Part shown: piece after piece, positions 34,000 to 42,270 of the stretch | Position numbering within the stretch: position 1 is the first letter of the stretch | Layout: the number at the start of each line of letters is the position of its first letter | Assembly: GCA_018262715.1 (NCBI GenBank) | Contig: JADFDS010000011.1 | Location: forward strand, 307,347-371,346 | Length of the DNA: 64,000 bases | Direction of reading: 5' to 3' | From: Bacteroidota bacterium | GTDB taxonomy: Bacteria; Bacteroidota; Bacteroidia; Bacteroidales; VadinHA17 | The notes under the pieces: model-generated | Databases searched by the model: none | Told to the model about the DNA's origin: nothing | What the model saw: only the letters and a program-made list of their open reading frames with translations | Position numbers and translations under genes: made by a program

Positions 34000-35718
34000 T
34001 TGACAAGGGACAGGACAGGTATCAGCGATAAGTGGATCAGGGCATCCATTATCGGCACCATATGGGCTGCTGCCGAGATCGTTCTCGGCAGTTTCCTGCA
34101 TAACCTTCGTGTTCCGTTCAGCGGTAACATGCTTACCGCAATAGCCCTTGTCATACTCATTGCGGTCAGTTACCGCTGGCGCCAGCATGGTCTCTACTGG
34201 CGTGCCGGGCTGATATGCGCCCTCATGAAGGCAATGTCGCCTAGCGCAATCATCTTCGGGCCGATGATTGCTATCATCATGGAATCGGTTCTCCTTGAGG
34301 TCTCTGTCAGGCTTCTTGGCCGCACTTACCTGGGTTTTATTGTCGGTTCAATGCTTGCCATGTCATGGAACCTGTTCCAGAAGGTGTTCAATATGATCAT
34401 TTTCTACGGGGGCAATCTCGTGGAGATATATTCAGGCATAACTGCCTGGGCTGAGAAGCAGCTGAGTCTGAATTTCAACGCCTTCTGGGCCCCGCTGGTA
34501 CTGTTGCTTTCAATCTATGCCCTTTTCGGGGCTGTCACCGCTGTCGCGGGAATCATAACCGGACGCCGGATAGCGTCCCTTCCGCCTGAGGAGTCGCTCC
34601 CCGAGCCGGCTGTGATCCGCGCACAGGAGAAGAAGAAAAAAAATTCGTTTGACTATTCGCTTCCATGGCTGGCGGCAGACATTCTGTTGGTTGCCGCGAT
34701 GCTCGTGGCAGTGAGCACCCTATCATGGGTATGGTGGGTCATAGTTGTGATTCCGGGTGTTTCCGTAATGGCCATGAGGTACAAGAGGGCGATGCGACAG
34801 CTGTCGAAGCCCGGCTTCTGGGTCACCTTCGTGGTTATCACCATGCTTTCAGCCCTGGTCTTCACCGCAATCAGCCATGAAAAAAACAGCCTCCGGGAGG
34901 CAGTGCTTATTGGTATCCAGATGAACTTCCGGGCTGTGATAATAATTGTAGGCTTTTCAGCGCTGGGCACGGAGCTTTACAACCCGAAAATCCGCACTCT
35001 GTTCAGCCGCACACGCTTCAGGCAACTTCCCCTGGCCCTCGAATTGTCAGCCGCCAGCCTGCCAACAATGATCGCTGACATGCCTGACCTGAAGACGGCG
35101 GTAAAGACACCGGTTTCCATTCTCAACCGGATGATAACACGTGTCGAAAGGAGGCTGAATGAGGTCAGAAAGGAGCAGGAGGAGGAAAGGAAGGTCTTTA
35201 TTATAACCGGCGCCATCGGCGAAGGAAAGACGGCCTGGCTGGTCAAACTGACGGGGCTGCTCAGGGAAAGAGGTGTCATGACGGGTGGCATCCTCGCATT
35301 GCGAATCATGGAGGAGGGGAAGACTACAGGTTATGATATAACAGATATCCGGACCGGCGACAGGACTCCCTTCCTGAGGCAGACAGGTGATGCTGAGACG
35401 GGAGTGGAACGCTTCACAATGGATGAGGCCGGGCACAGAGCCGGACAAAGGGCTCTTGACCCCGCATTGAACAGGTCTGTGGATGTTGTTATTGTGGATG
35501 AGGCAGGGCCGCTTGAACTGAGAGGAGAGGGATGGAGCGAAAGGATCACCGGGATTCTTAATGAAACCAGGGCAATAATTATCCTTGCGGTCAGAAAAAA
35601 TCTCATTCAGGATGTTACTGAAACATTCGGGATAAGCCCGACAGGGATAACGGATGTGGCAAACGGGGATGTCGTCCGCTTCGCGGATGAGATTACCGCG
35701 TTGACAATAAAACGGTGA
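34000..35718 (+). CDS. Membrane fusion: ECF S-like + T-like + THEP1-like NTPase
   Basis: A 572-aa chain with three parts. Residues about 15-190 form five to six helices that resemble an ECF transporter substrate-binding (S) subunit, with H-N-L-R-V-P-F-S-G near the start. After a lysine-rich linker (about 207-215), residues 217-375 have helices that look like an ECF T (CbiQ/EcfT) subunit. A coiled Glu/Lys segment leads to a P-loop domain (about 393-572) with Walker A G-A-I-G-E-G-K-T-A (about 403-411) and Walker B V-V-I-V-D-E-A-G, as in THEP1 nucleoside triphosphatases, with no ABC signature. The start appears to be TTG. The S and T calls are tentative; the NTPase is secure. Confidence 0.7.
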   Translation: MTRDRTGISDKWIRASIIGTIWAAAEIVLGSFLHNLRVPFSGNMLTAIALVILIAVSYRWRQHGLYWRAGLICALMKAMSPSAIIFGPMIAIIMESVLLEVSVRLLGRTYLGFIVGSMLAMSWNLFQKVFNMIIFYGGNLVEIYSGITAWAEKQLSLNFNAFWAPLVLLLSIYALFGAVTAVAGIITGRRIASLPPEESLPEPAVIRAQEKKKKNSFDYSLPWLAADILLVAAMLVAVSTLSWVWWVIVVIPGVSVMAMRYKRAMRQLSKPGFWVTFVVITMLSALVFTAISHEKNSLREAVLIGIQMNFRAVIIIVGFSALGTELYNPKIRTLFSRTRFRQLPLALELSAASLPTMIADMPDLKTAVKTPVSILNRMITRVERRLNEVRKEQEEERKVFIITGAIGEGKTAWLVKLTGLLRERGVMTGGILALRIMEEGKTTGYDITDIRTGDRTPFLRQTGDAETGVERFTMDEAGHRAGQRALDPALNRSVDVVIVDEAGPLELRGEGWSERITGILNETRAIIILAVRKNLIQDVTETFGISPTGITDVANGDVVRFADEITALTIKR

Positions 35719-35722
35719 TGCA

Positions 35723-36436
35723 ATGAAAGAGGTACTGGAAAAAGTAAGAAAGGAGCTCAGGGAAGCTTCAGATGAAAAGACCCGTCAGACCGGTTTGCGG
35801 TATTTTAAAGAAGAAGTGAACCTTTACGGAATAAGATCCAAAACTGTCTCTGAGATCGCAAGAACGAATTATGCCCTGATAAGGAAAGCCGGCAAGGATG
35901 AAATTCTCTTGCTGTGCGATTCACTGTGGAAATCAGGCATGATGGAGGAGTCGTTCGTGGCATGTGTATGGTCGGAGAAGATGGCATCGGAGTTTGTATC
36001 TGCTGATTTTGCCATCCTTGAGAAGTGGGTTCACAATTATGTCAGTAACTGGGCATCCTGCGACACGCTGTGCAATCACACGGTTGGCGATTTCATCCAG
36101 AAATACCCGGAATACCTCGCAGAGCTTAAAAAGTGGGCAAGGTCAGAAAACCGATGGGTAAAAAGGGCTTCCGCTGTTTCACTTATAATACCGGCCCGGA
36201 AGGGGAAATTTCTTGATGACATCTTTGAGATTGCCGGTATTCTGCTCCTTGACAGGGATGACATGGTGCAGAAGGGATACGGCTGGATACTGAAGGCTGC
36301 CAGCCAGGCGCATCAGGAAGAGGTATTCAACTATGTGATGCAGCATAAGGCAGTTATGCCACGTACGGCACTGAGGTATGCCATTGAGAAGATGCCTCCC
36401 GCGCTCCGGACAATGGCCATGGAAAAAAATAAGTGA
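35723..36436 (+). CDS. DNA alkylation repair glycosylase, AlkD-like
   Basis: A 237-aa all-helical HEAT-like-repeat protein. It matches the AlkD family, which excises bulky or cationic alkylated bases without base flipping. The key region is W-V-H-N-Y-V-S-N-W-A-S-C-D, corresponding to the Trp/Asp catalytic cluster, then R-W-V-K-R-A-S-A-V with the conserved Arg. It starts 4 bp after the stop of the membrane/NTPase gene and so probably shares its transcript, but no functional link is obvious. Confidence 0.9.
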   Translation: MKEVLEKVRKELREASDEKTRQTGLRYFKEEVNLYGIRSKTVSEIARTNYALIRKAGKDEILLLCDSLWKSGMMEESFVACVWSEKMASEFVSADFAILEKWVHNYVSNWASCDTLCNHTVGDFIQKYPEYLAELKKWARSENRWVKRASAVSLIIPARKGKFLDDIFEIAGILLLDRDDMVQKGYGWILKAASQAHQEEVFNYVMQHKAVMPRTALRYAIEKMPPALRTMAMEKNK

Positions 36437-36522
36437 AGACAGGCGATAATCAGAATCTTGTTCTGAACCAACGGTCATTCCTCATCATGCATATGTAGTT
36501 ATAAGTCAGGAATTGGCAAACC

Positions 36523-38892
36523 CTAATGTACAGCATAAGTGTAAACACAGCTAAATGGAATGTTGGTGACGGATACTCCATTAACTATAATGAATTTAAC
36601 TCCTTTGACTTGATTGTTCAGAAACCTAAAATGTAATGGATTTTTCATATCAGAGATGGCTTCATTATTAAAGTAGATTGTAGGATTATTCTGATAATAG
36701 GAATCATCTGAGATTTCATTCTCTTTTGGGGAGTAATCTCCTATTTCAGTTCTGAAAATATTGACAAACCTGCCGTGAAAACTATGGTTATCTGAAATTT
36801 TGGTTATGGAAGTTTGATCCAATTTGTTTATGAGGTCCTTGTTTTTGGTGGTTACAAAGACAACACCACCAAGAGCAGCTTCTCCATATTGAGTGAATCC
36901 CTGGGTCCCATTCAGAAATGTTACGGATGAGATTTCATAAGCCGGAAGGTTGGCAATCAAATCATAGGACGATGTCCACGCCCGTTCTGACCACAATGGG
37001 GAATCATCCAAAATAATAAGGGCAGGAGTTAGTGTGAGAGATCTTGCAGATCTAAAATAGACGAGCTTCTTTTTTGTATCAACCTTGTAGGGATTCATCC
37101 TAAAGAGGACATCTTCAAAATTTGCGCTGGACCTGAATTCTTCATTGTTTAAAGTAAATGTCGAGGTGTTCATGTATTGCATTTGATACTTATTAGGTTC
37201 AATCTTAGGCGTAACACGTTCGGCGGTTATTGTAACAGCCTCAATCGATATAGCCGTATCCAATACAAGAGTTCCTGAATTCGAAAGATTGTCAAAGGCG
37301 GGATAATTATTGACATCGGGGTTAGATTTTGTTTGTGATTTTAGTTCTTTCATGTATTCAGGGCTTTCAGCAAAGTCAACTGAAATGGAAGAATTTCGTG
37401 AAAGCTTATCATCAGGAAGGACTAAAATTTGTCTGACATAGGAATCGAGTGTATCAAGAGGAACAATCAACTCGTTACTTTTGAGGTTGAATTTGTAAAT
37501 ATTAGATCCTTCGACCGTAAGAAGCTTTAGTTTTCCGAAACCTTTATTATTGTTCGCTTTACGGTTAATAGTCAAATTATCGAAGTTTTGATATTCCAAG
37601 GTTATTCCGGAAACATTTTTACCATGTGATCGCCGGGGTTTCATTAGCATTAAAATCTTATCAGCTTCCTCTATATCAAGGTTATTCAAACCAAAATAAC
37701 TTGGGGCTGCCGGCAGATTGTGATCTGTACCAGCCAGAAATACATCTTCAATACTGGCAGGGATATCCCCCTGCATTAGTCCTAATGCTGAATCTATTAC
37801 GGCGATTGATAAAAAGGAGTATGGACATTGCGTTTCGCTGGCACTTAAAATTAGGTCGAAGTCAACCCAGCTGCCAGTAGTATATTCCTGTCTCAGATTT
37901 GTAATTTTGGGAAGTAATTTCCTATGCCAGTTAATTAATACAGGTCTCTCACAAACTATTTTTGATTTTTCATCATAAATTCTTATGAATGAGATGCCTT
38001 TGGGAAAAGATTGGGTCTTAATAATGAAGTGACAGATTGTATCAAACTGAAATTCAGATGAAAATACTGTAAAATCATTCATAACCACTCTAAGGAAATA
38101 GGTAGAGTCTCGTACACCTTTGCCCTGAATTAAAATTTTAACCAGGTTTGTATCGAGATATTCTGCCTTTAATGAAATGCCAGCCTCCGTGGGTGGGTTT
38201 AAGGGGAATCTGATATCACTCAGACTAGGTTCCCTGACCTTTACATAATATGATCTGCCCTGTTCTGCTGTCAGCTCAAAGACCCCGTTTCCCTTAATCC
38301 CTGATTTGAAGTCAAATAGCTTTGTGTCATCCTCATAGAGCTCACCTGAAAATTCATAAAGAGATCCCTGGAAATAATGTCCGAAATAAGCAACTCTTTG
38401 TTTGATCCCGCTGATAAGTGTACCTCCTTCAGGAAGGAATTCCAATTCAAAAGTCCTACTATTATATTTTTCTTCCGACCCGGGAGGTATTGAGGAATCT
38501 TTTGTGATAAAGACCTGACGTTTGAAAGCGTAATCAGCACTGAAATTCATCATTTCACTTGTAAAACCAACTATGTAGTGAAGTCCGAATAATTCTGAAC
38601 TCTTGAATTTCAGCCAGCCTGAGGCAGTGGAGTTTTCAATTCTGAATCTCGCGCTATCTATAGATTGTCCGTTTTTATCAATTAACAGGACAAATAAGGA
38701 CCTGCTTTTTGTTTCAATTCTACCAGATTCACGGTCCCTTATGTATGCATGAAATCTAATTGTATCTCCGGATGAATAAATATTCCTGTCAATATGAAGA
38801 AACAATTGATCATGAGGTGTATAGTCATTTGCCTGAGGTCCTTCATTAATGTAAAAAGAAAATCCGGAAATTATCAGCCAAATGAAACACAC
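36523..38892 (-). CDS. MG2-like/TonB-plug protein with IS-severed 5' end
   Basis: A 789-aa remaining frame. Its N-terminal part has an MG2-like macroglobulin domain (D-Q-L-F-L-H-I-D-R-N-I-Y-S-S-G-D, about 28-43). Near the C terminus is a TonB-receptor Plug-like segment, I-L-D-D-S-P-L-W and G-E-A-A-L-G-G-V-V-F-V, but no beta-barrel. Such plug-only proteins occur widely in Bacteroidota and their role is unclear. The frame now starts with a GTG only 9 bp from an IS630 element; its hydrophobic signal region continues across the insertion point, so the true start is on the far side. Low GC and AT-rich codons set it apart from the neighbours. Confidence 0.78.
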   Translation of the reverse strand: MCFIWLIISGFSFYINEGPQANDYTPHDQLFLHIDRNIYSSGDTIRFHAYIRDRESGRIETKSRSLFVLLIDKNGQSIDSARFRIENSTASGWLKFKSSELFGLHYIVGFTSEMMNFSADYAFKRQVFITKDSSIPPGSEEKYNSRTFELEFLPEGGTLISGIKQRVAYFGHYFQGSLYEFSGELYEDDTKLFDFKSGIKGNGVFELTAEQGRSYYVKVREPSLSDIRFPLNPPTEAGISLKAEYLDTNLVKILIQGKGVRDSTYFLRVVMNDFTVFSSEFQFDTICHFIIKTQSFPKGISFIRIYDEKSKIVCERPVLINWHRKLLPKITNLRQEYTTGSWVDFDLILSASETQCPYSFLSIAVIDSALGLMQGDIPASIEDVFLAGTDHNLPAAPSYFGLNNLDIEEADKILMLMKPRRSHGKNVSGITLEYQNFDNLTINRKANNNKGFGKLKLLTVEGSNIYKFNLKSNELIVPLDTLDSYVRQILVLPDDKLSRNSSISVDFAESPEYMKELKSQTKSNPDVNNYPAFDNLSNSGTLVLDTAISIEAVTITAERVTPKIEPNKYQMQYMNTSTFTLNNEEFRSSANFEDVLFRMNPYKVDTKKKLVYFRSARSLTLTPALIILDDSPLWSERAWTSSYDLIANLPAYEISSVTFLNGTQGFTQYGEAALGGVVFVTTKNKDLINKLDQTSITKISDNHSFHGRFVNIFRTEIGDYSPKENEISDDSYYQNNPTIYFNNEAISDMKNPLHFRFLNNQVKGVKFIIVNGVSVTNIPFSCVYTYAVH

Positions 38893-38910
38893 GATTAAAC
38901 TAGTGTTATG

Positions 38911-39699
38911 TTAATTGTAAATTAACGGATATAATCTTTTTAATTTCACTCTTGCCTGTTTGTTTGTGAACTGCCAATTTATTTTACTTTTTTTGTTATT
39001 CCGGCTTATTTCCCATGCCTCTACTTCCTCTTTTATTTTATCCATGGTGGAAATATGTCGGTTAAAACATTGTCCGTTTAATACATGCAACTCTATCTCA
39101 GCCATATTAAGCCAGCTACCATGTTTGGGTGTATATACAAATTCAAATCTGTCCCATAACCTTTTGGCTTCTTCCGGTCTGAATGTTTCGTATAAAGCTG
39201 ATGCTCCGTGAGTATTATAATTATCCATTACTAATGTTATCCGTTTTGAATTGGGGTAAATCACATCTGCAATTTCCTTTATGAACATTGCCCATTCTTT
39301 CCTGGTTTTAAATTCAGTGACTTCAACAAAACGTTTCCCTTTCAGTGGTTCATTTGCCATGAATATATTTACTACACCGTTACGTATGTACTCATAATCT
39401 ACCCTTGCCTCCCGACCTGGTTTCATTCCAATCGGGAGTTGTGCTTCTTCTATTAACTGCTTTGGTGACTCATCCATGCAAACAACAGGATAATCTTTAT
39501 CATGAGGTCTTTTATAAACATCCAGTACTCGTTCCATATTTGCCACAAACTCACTACTTTGTTCCGGAGGAATAACCCAGCCTTTTATCTTCCAAGGCTT
39601 AAGTTCGTTTTTTTTAGTACGCTTCTCACTGTCACGTGAGAAATGCTCTCTACATATTTTAATTCTACCATCTTGTCCGCCAATAATCTCAAGGACCAT
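38911..39699 (-). CDS. IS630-family transposase, catalytic part (second frame)
   Basis: The C-terminal half of the transposase. The DDE residues are visible: Asp in V-V-C-M-D-E-S-P, Asp in T-L-V-M-D-N-Y-N-T-H-G and Glu in W-L-N-M-A-E-I-E-L. Without the first frame it lacks DNA-binding helices. In the sensible fused product this part begins at about N-E-L-K-P-W near 39607, after a -1 shift on A8; upstream residues in this frame are an overlap shadow. Confidence 0.9.
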   Translation of the reverse strand: MVLEIIGGQDGRIKICREHFSRDSEKRTKKNELKPWKIKGWVIPPEQSSEFVANMERVLDVYKRPHDKDYPVVCMDESPKQLIEEAQLPIGMKPGREARVDYEYIRNGVVNIFMANEPLKGKRFVEVTEFKTRKEWAMFIKEIADVIYPNSKRITLVMDNYNTHGASALYETFRPEEAKRLWDRFEFVYTPKHGSWLNMAEIELHVLNGQCFNRHISTMDKIKEEVEAWEISRNNKKSKINWQFTNKQARVKLKRLYPLIYN

Positions 39700-40049
39700 T
39701 TTGAATATCCTTTTGGTGGCTCACTACAACACAGAGTTACCAACTTGGCTTCTATATCTCCATCAGTTTTTCTATCATAAATCCGGCTGGTTGGTCGCCT
39801 CTCAAGACTCGCATCCAGACCCTCTTCAATAAATTTCTTTTTAACCCTGTCTATTGTACGCATGCCAACCTTAAGAACTTTGCTCACTTGCTCATTGGTT
39901 ACTTTTTGGGAATACTTGCCCTCATCACAATTTAATAGAATGTAGGCAGTCCGGAATGTCTGTGAAGTATGTGATCCTTTATTGATTATGCTCATCAGTT
40001 CTTCTACTTCGTTTTTTGTCAGTTTAATCTGGTACCTTATCATTTGCAT
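39585..40049 (-). CDS. IS630-family transposase, DNA-binding part (first frame)
   Basis: The N-terminal half, beginning M-Q-M-I-R-Y-Q-I-K-L at 40049 (or at the next Met, 40043), with a helix-turn-helix region (V-S-K-V-L-K-V-G-M-R-T-I-D-R-V) and the R-R-P-T-S linker. It ends shortly after an A8 run; its last residues, T-N-L-S-L-G-R, are unlike the family, which instead continues in the -1 frame. The two frames overlap by about 115 bp. Confidence 0.88.
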   Translation of the reverse strand: MQMIRYQIKLTKNEVEELMSIINKGSHTSQTFRTAYILLNCDEGKYSQKVTNEQVSKVLKVGMRTIDRVKKKFIEEGLDASLERRPTSRIYDRKTDGDIEAKLVTLCCSEPPKGYSKWSLRLLADKMVELKYVESISHVTVRSVLKKTNLSLGR

Positions 40050-40057
40050 ATTTTTCA

Positions 40058-40065
40058 CAAATATA
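40058..40065 (-). promoter_or_regulatory. Candidate -7 box (TATATTTG) of the transposase
   Basis: Perfect TAnnTTTG on the minus strand just before the transposase start codons, within the element. The leader would be only a few bases. The -33 region would fall near the right terminal repeat, without a clear TTTG. Confidence 0.4.
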
Positions 40066-40111
40066 CAAATTAATATCAATATTACGTCATATTATATTTA
40101 ACATAACACTA

Positions 40112-40199
40112 GAATAAAAATAAGTAACAAAAAAACTAAAGCCTTCTGAATCTTCTTTATATGAGAAACATCAATTTTTGATCTCAGCACCTCAATCAT
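40112..40199 (-). pseudogene. Probable 5' fragment of the interrupted MG2/Plug gene
   Basis: On the far side of the element from the 789-aa frame, an ATG at 40199 opens a frame that reads as a signal-peptide start (basic residues H-I-K-K-I-Q-K, then A-L-V-F-L-L-L-I-F-I-L-V) and runs to the insertion site. Restoring the empty CTAG site joins it to the body, but one base out of frame. A run of seven T (plus A 40129-40135) lies in the fragment; one more base there would join the frames. Confidence 0.5.
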
Positions 40200-40266
40200 T
40201 GTAATCGAATATGTTTAATTAATGATAAAGTACCAATCTAAGCTTCATTATTTGAAGAGTGCTTAT

Positions 40267-40297
40267 CAAATGTAGCATATTTGAGTGAACCACCAAA
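40267..40297 (-). promoter_or_regulatory. Full -33/-7 promoter now cut off from its gene
   Basis: On the minus strand, TTTG (40294-40297), a 19-nt spacer and TACATTTG (40267-40274) match the Bacteroidota -33 TTTG / -7 TAnnTTTG consensus exactly, the best promoter in the window. It is about 70 bp upstream of the ATG at 40199 and points into the severed gene. Confidence 0.7.
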
Positions 40298-40364
40298 TAT
40301 TTTTCAATTTAAATTGCCATTTATTTTGAGAAATATACCTAAAATGATTCCCGGGTTTCGATAT

Positions 40365-40934
40365 TTATTTTTCGATCCATTCAGCCACGGAAAGAATGGT
40401 TCCGTAACTTTTCAGGGTTGCAAGTGTTGATGCATGGACATCAGCTGCTGCGACCTCCCGGTTACCGAAATTAAGGTTGCGAGTGGCGCAGGCATCATGA
40501 AGCAGTATCACGTGGTAGCCGTAGTCATGTGCTGCCCTCACAGCGGCTTCCACGCACATCTGGGTCTGCATCCCGCAGATCACTAAAGCGTCTATAGCAA
40601 GGCTGTCAATATACTCCTTCAATCCTGTCCCCAGAAAGCTGTTCACCTCCTCCTTGACAAATATCTTTTCTCCCGGCTGTGGAGCGACAAGTTCATTTAT
40701 TTCCATGCCCGTTGCAGCCTTGTGCTGAATGAAGATCACAGGGTTACCGGATGCACGGGCTTCCCTGATCGCAACGGCAGCCTTTTCTGCCACTTTTTCA
40801 GGTTCAACAAGTTCAGACCTTCCACCCGGGAAATAAAAGTTCTGAACATCAATTACAAGGAGTGCATAATCCTTCTGTGCTGTGGCATAGTGAAATGCCG
40901 CAAGGAGTGCGATTGTAAGAATGAATCTCTTCAT
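40365..40934 (-). CDS. Exported isochorismatase-family cysteine hydrolase
   Basis: A 189-aa hydrolase with a signal peptide (1-19, ending T-A-Q). Catalytic features: Asp in L-L-V-I-D-V-Q-N (about 28) and the nucleophile Cys in G-M-Q-T-Q-M-C-V-E (about 127), typical of the isochorismatase/nicotinamidase superfamily. Lys of the triad is probably the one in I-Q-H-K. The substrate, likely an amide, cannot be told. Its export is unusual for nicotinamidase-type enzymes. It is divergent from the symporter gene. Confidence 0.88.
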   Translation of the reverse strand: MKRFILTIALLAAFHYATAQKDYALLVIDVQNFYFPGGRSELVEPEKVAEKAAVAIREARASGNPVIFIQHKAATGMEINELVAPQPGEKIFVKEEVNSFLGTGLKEYIDSLAIDALVICGMQTQMCVEAAVRAAHDYGYHVILLHDACATRNLNFGNREVAAADVHASTLATLKSYGTILSVAEWIEK

Positions 40935-40956
40935 GATTTCCGGGTTGTTAATAGAC

Positions 40957-40964
40957 CAAAATTA
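40957..40964 (-). promoter_or_regulatory. Candidate -7 box (TAATTTTG) for the hydrolase gene
   Basis: Perfect TAnnTTTG on the minus strand, 22 nt before the ATG, in the short divergent spacer with the symporter. No matching -33. Confidence 0.4.
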
Positions 40965-40997
40965 GTAGCTTTAGCCGAACTTTTTGACTTGTATTGT

Positions 40998-42176
40998 ATG
41001 AAACTCTCCAAAATCCCCCTGCTTGGCAGGGTAGTAATCGCCATTATCCTTGGAATTATCGTCGGGCTGTTTGCCCCTGTCTGGTTTGCCCGGATTTTTG
41101 CAACATTCAACTCGCTGTTCGGCAATTTCCTGTCATTCATTATTCCGCTACTTATCGTCGGGCTCATTACCCCAGCCATTGGTGAATTGGGGAAGGGGGC
41201 CGGAAAATTGCTGGCTCTTACGGCGCTGATTGCTTATATCTCGACCCTGTTCTCCGGCTTCTTCACCTTTTTATCGTGCCAGACTATCTTTCCTCACATT
41301 CTTTCGGGAGGAATAGATACCGGTGCTCTGACCGGAGTGGAGGAGATCAAAATTGACCCGTTCTTTACAATCGGGATGGCGCCTGTGATGGATGTGATGA
41401 CAGCACTCATCCTTTCATTCTGCATTGGCCTTGGCATCACTTTCCTGAAAGGCGATACCCTGCAGAAATCGTTCCTGGAATTCAGGGAGATAATAACAAT
41501 GATTATCAAAAATATTATAATCCCGTTTCTGCCACTCTACATTTTCGGAATGTTCCTATCCATGTCAGTTTCGGGCCAGGTTTACTCAGTAATAGTTCTG
41601 TTCCTGAAGGTTATACTTGTAATCTTCATTCTTCACGTATTGCTGCTTATAATACAGTTTCTGGTTGCGGGAGCAATATCGGGGCGGAACCCCATGAAAG
41701 CGCTCAAGGGGATGTTACCGGCATATGCCACAGCGCTGGGTACCTCTTCGTCGGCAGCAACAATTCCAGTCACACTTCAGTGTGCAATAAACAATAAAGT
41801 CAATCCGGCAATTGCCTCGTTCACTGTTCCCCTGTGTGCCACAATACACCTGGCCGGAAGTACCATGAAAATTACGGGATTCGCCCTGGCGATTCAATAC
41901 TTTTTCGGGATTCAGATTGATATAGCCGCATTCATCGGTTTTATCTTCATGCTTGGAATAATTATGATTGCTGCTCCCGGCGTGCCGGGAGGCGCCATCA
42001 TGGCGGCTGTCGGGATTCTGCAGAGCATACTTGGCTTCAATGAGCAGATGATAGGACTGATGATAACGCTTTACATTGCGATTGACAGTTTCGGTACGGC
42101 ATGCAATGTGACCGGTGATGGTGCAATAGCCCTTATAATGGACAAAATATCAAGGAAAAAACCATCAGTTGCCTGA
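40998..42176 (+). CDS. Dicarboxylate/amino acid:cation symporter (DAACS)
   Basis: A 392-aa membrane transporter of the SLC1-like DAACS family with about eight to ten helices plus re-entrant hairpins. Key motifs: the serine-rich hairpin T-S-S-S-A-A-T (about 255) and A-G-S-T-M-K-I-T (about 295), and the closing N-V-T-G-D-G (about 375), corresponding to the sodium and substrate sites. It imports C4-dicarboxylates or acidic or neutral amino acids with Na+ or H+. ATG 40998 gives a normal N terminus; the open frame extends upstream without meaning. Confidence 0.92.
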   Translation: MKLSKIPLLGRVVIAIILGIIVGLFAPVWFARIFATFNSLFGNFLSFIIPLLIVGLITPAIGELGKGAGKLLALTALIAYISTLFSGFFTFLSCQTIFPHILSGGIDTGALTGVEEIKIDPFFTIGMAPVMDVMTALILSFCIGLGITFLKGDTLQKSFLEFREIITMIIKNIIIPFLPLYIFGMFLSMSVSGQVYSVIVLFLKVILVIFILHVLLLIIQFLVAGAISGRNPMKALKGMLPAYATALGTSSSAATIPVTLQCAINNKVNPAIASFTVPLCATIHLAGSTMKITGFALAIQYFFGIQIDIAAFIGFIFMLGIIMIAAPGVPGGAIMAAVGILQSILGFNEQMIGLMITLYIAIDSFGTACNVTGDGAIALIMDKISRKKPSVA

Positions 42177-42270
42177 CTTGATTGACAGTGAAAATCAGAA
42201 GATCGGTTCCCTCGCAACTTAGCCGATAAAAGATTGTTATTTCTTCAGAAACAAAAACAGCTTAGACCGG

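Larger units (their letters stand above)
38901..40111 (-). mobile_element. IS630-family insertion sequence in a CTAG target
   Basis: A 1207-bp element (38903-40109) flanked by duplicated TA (38901-38902, 40110-40111). The terminal inverted repeats share GTGTTATGTTAA perfectly and more beyond. The outer bases are C and G, so the empty site was CTAG, the target known for IS630 itself. Two overlapping reading frames encode the transposase on the minus strand. Confidence 0.93.
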
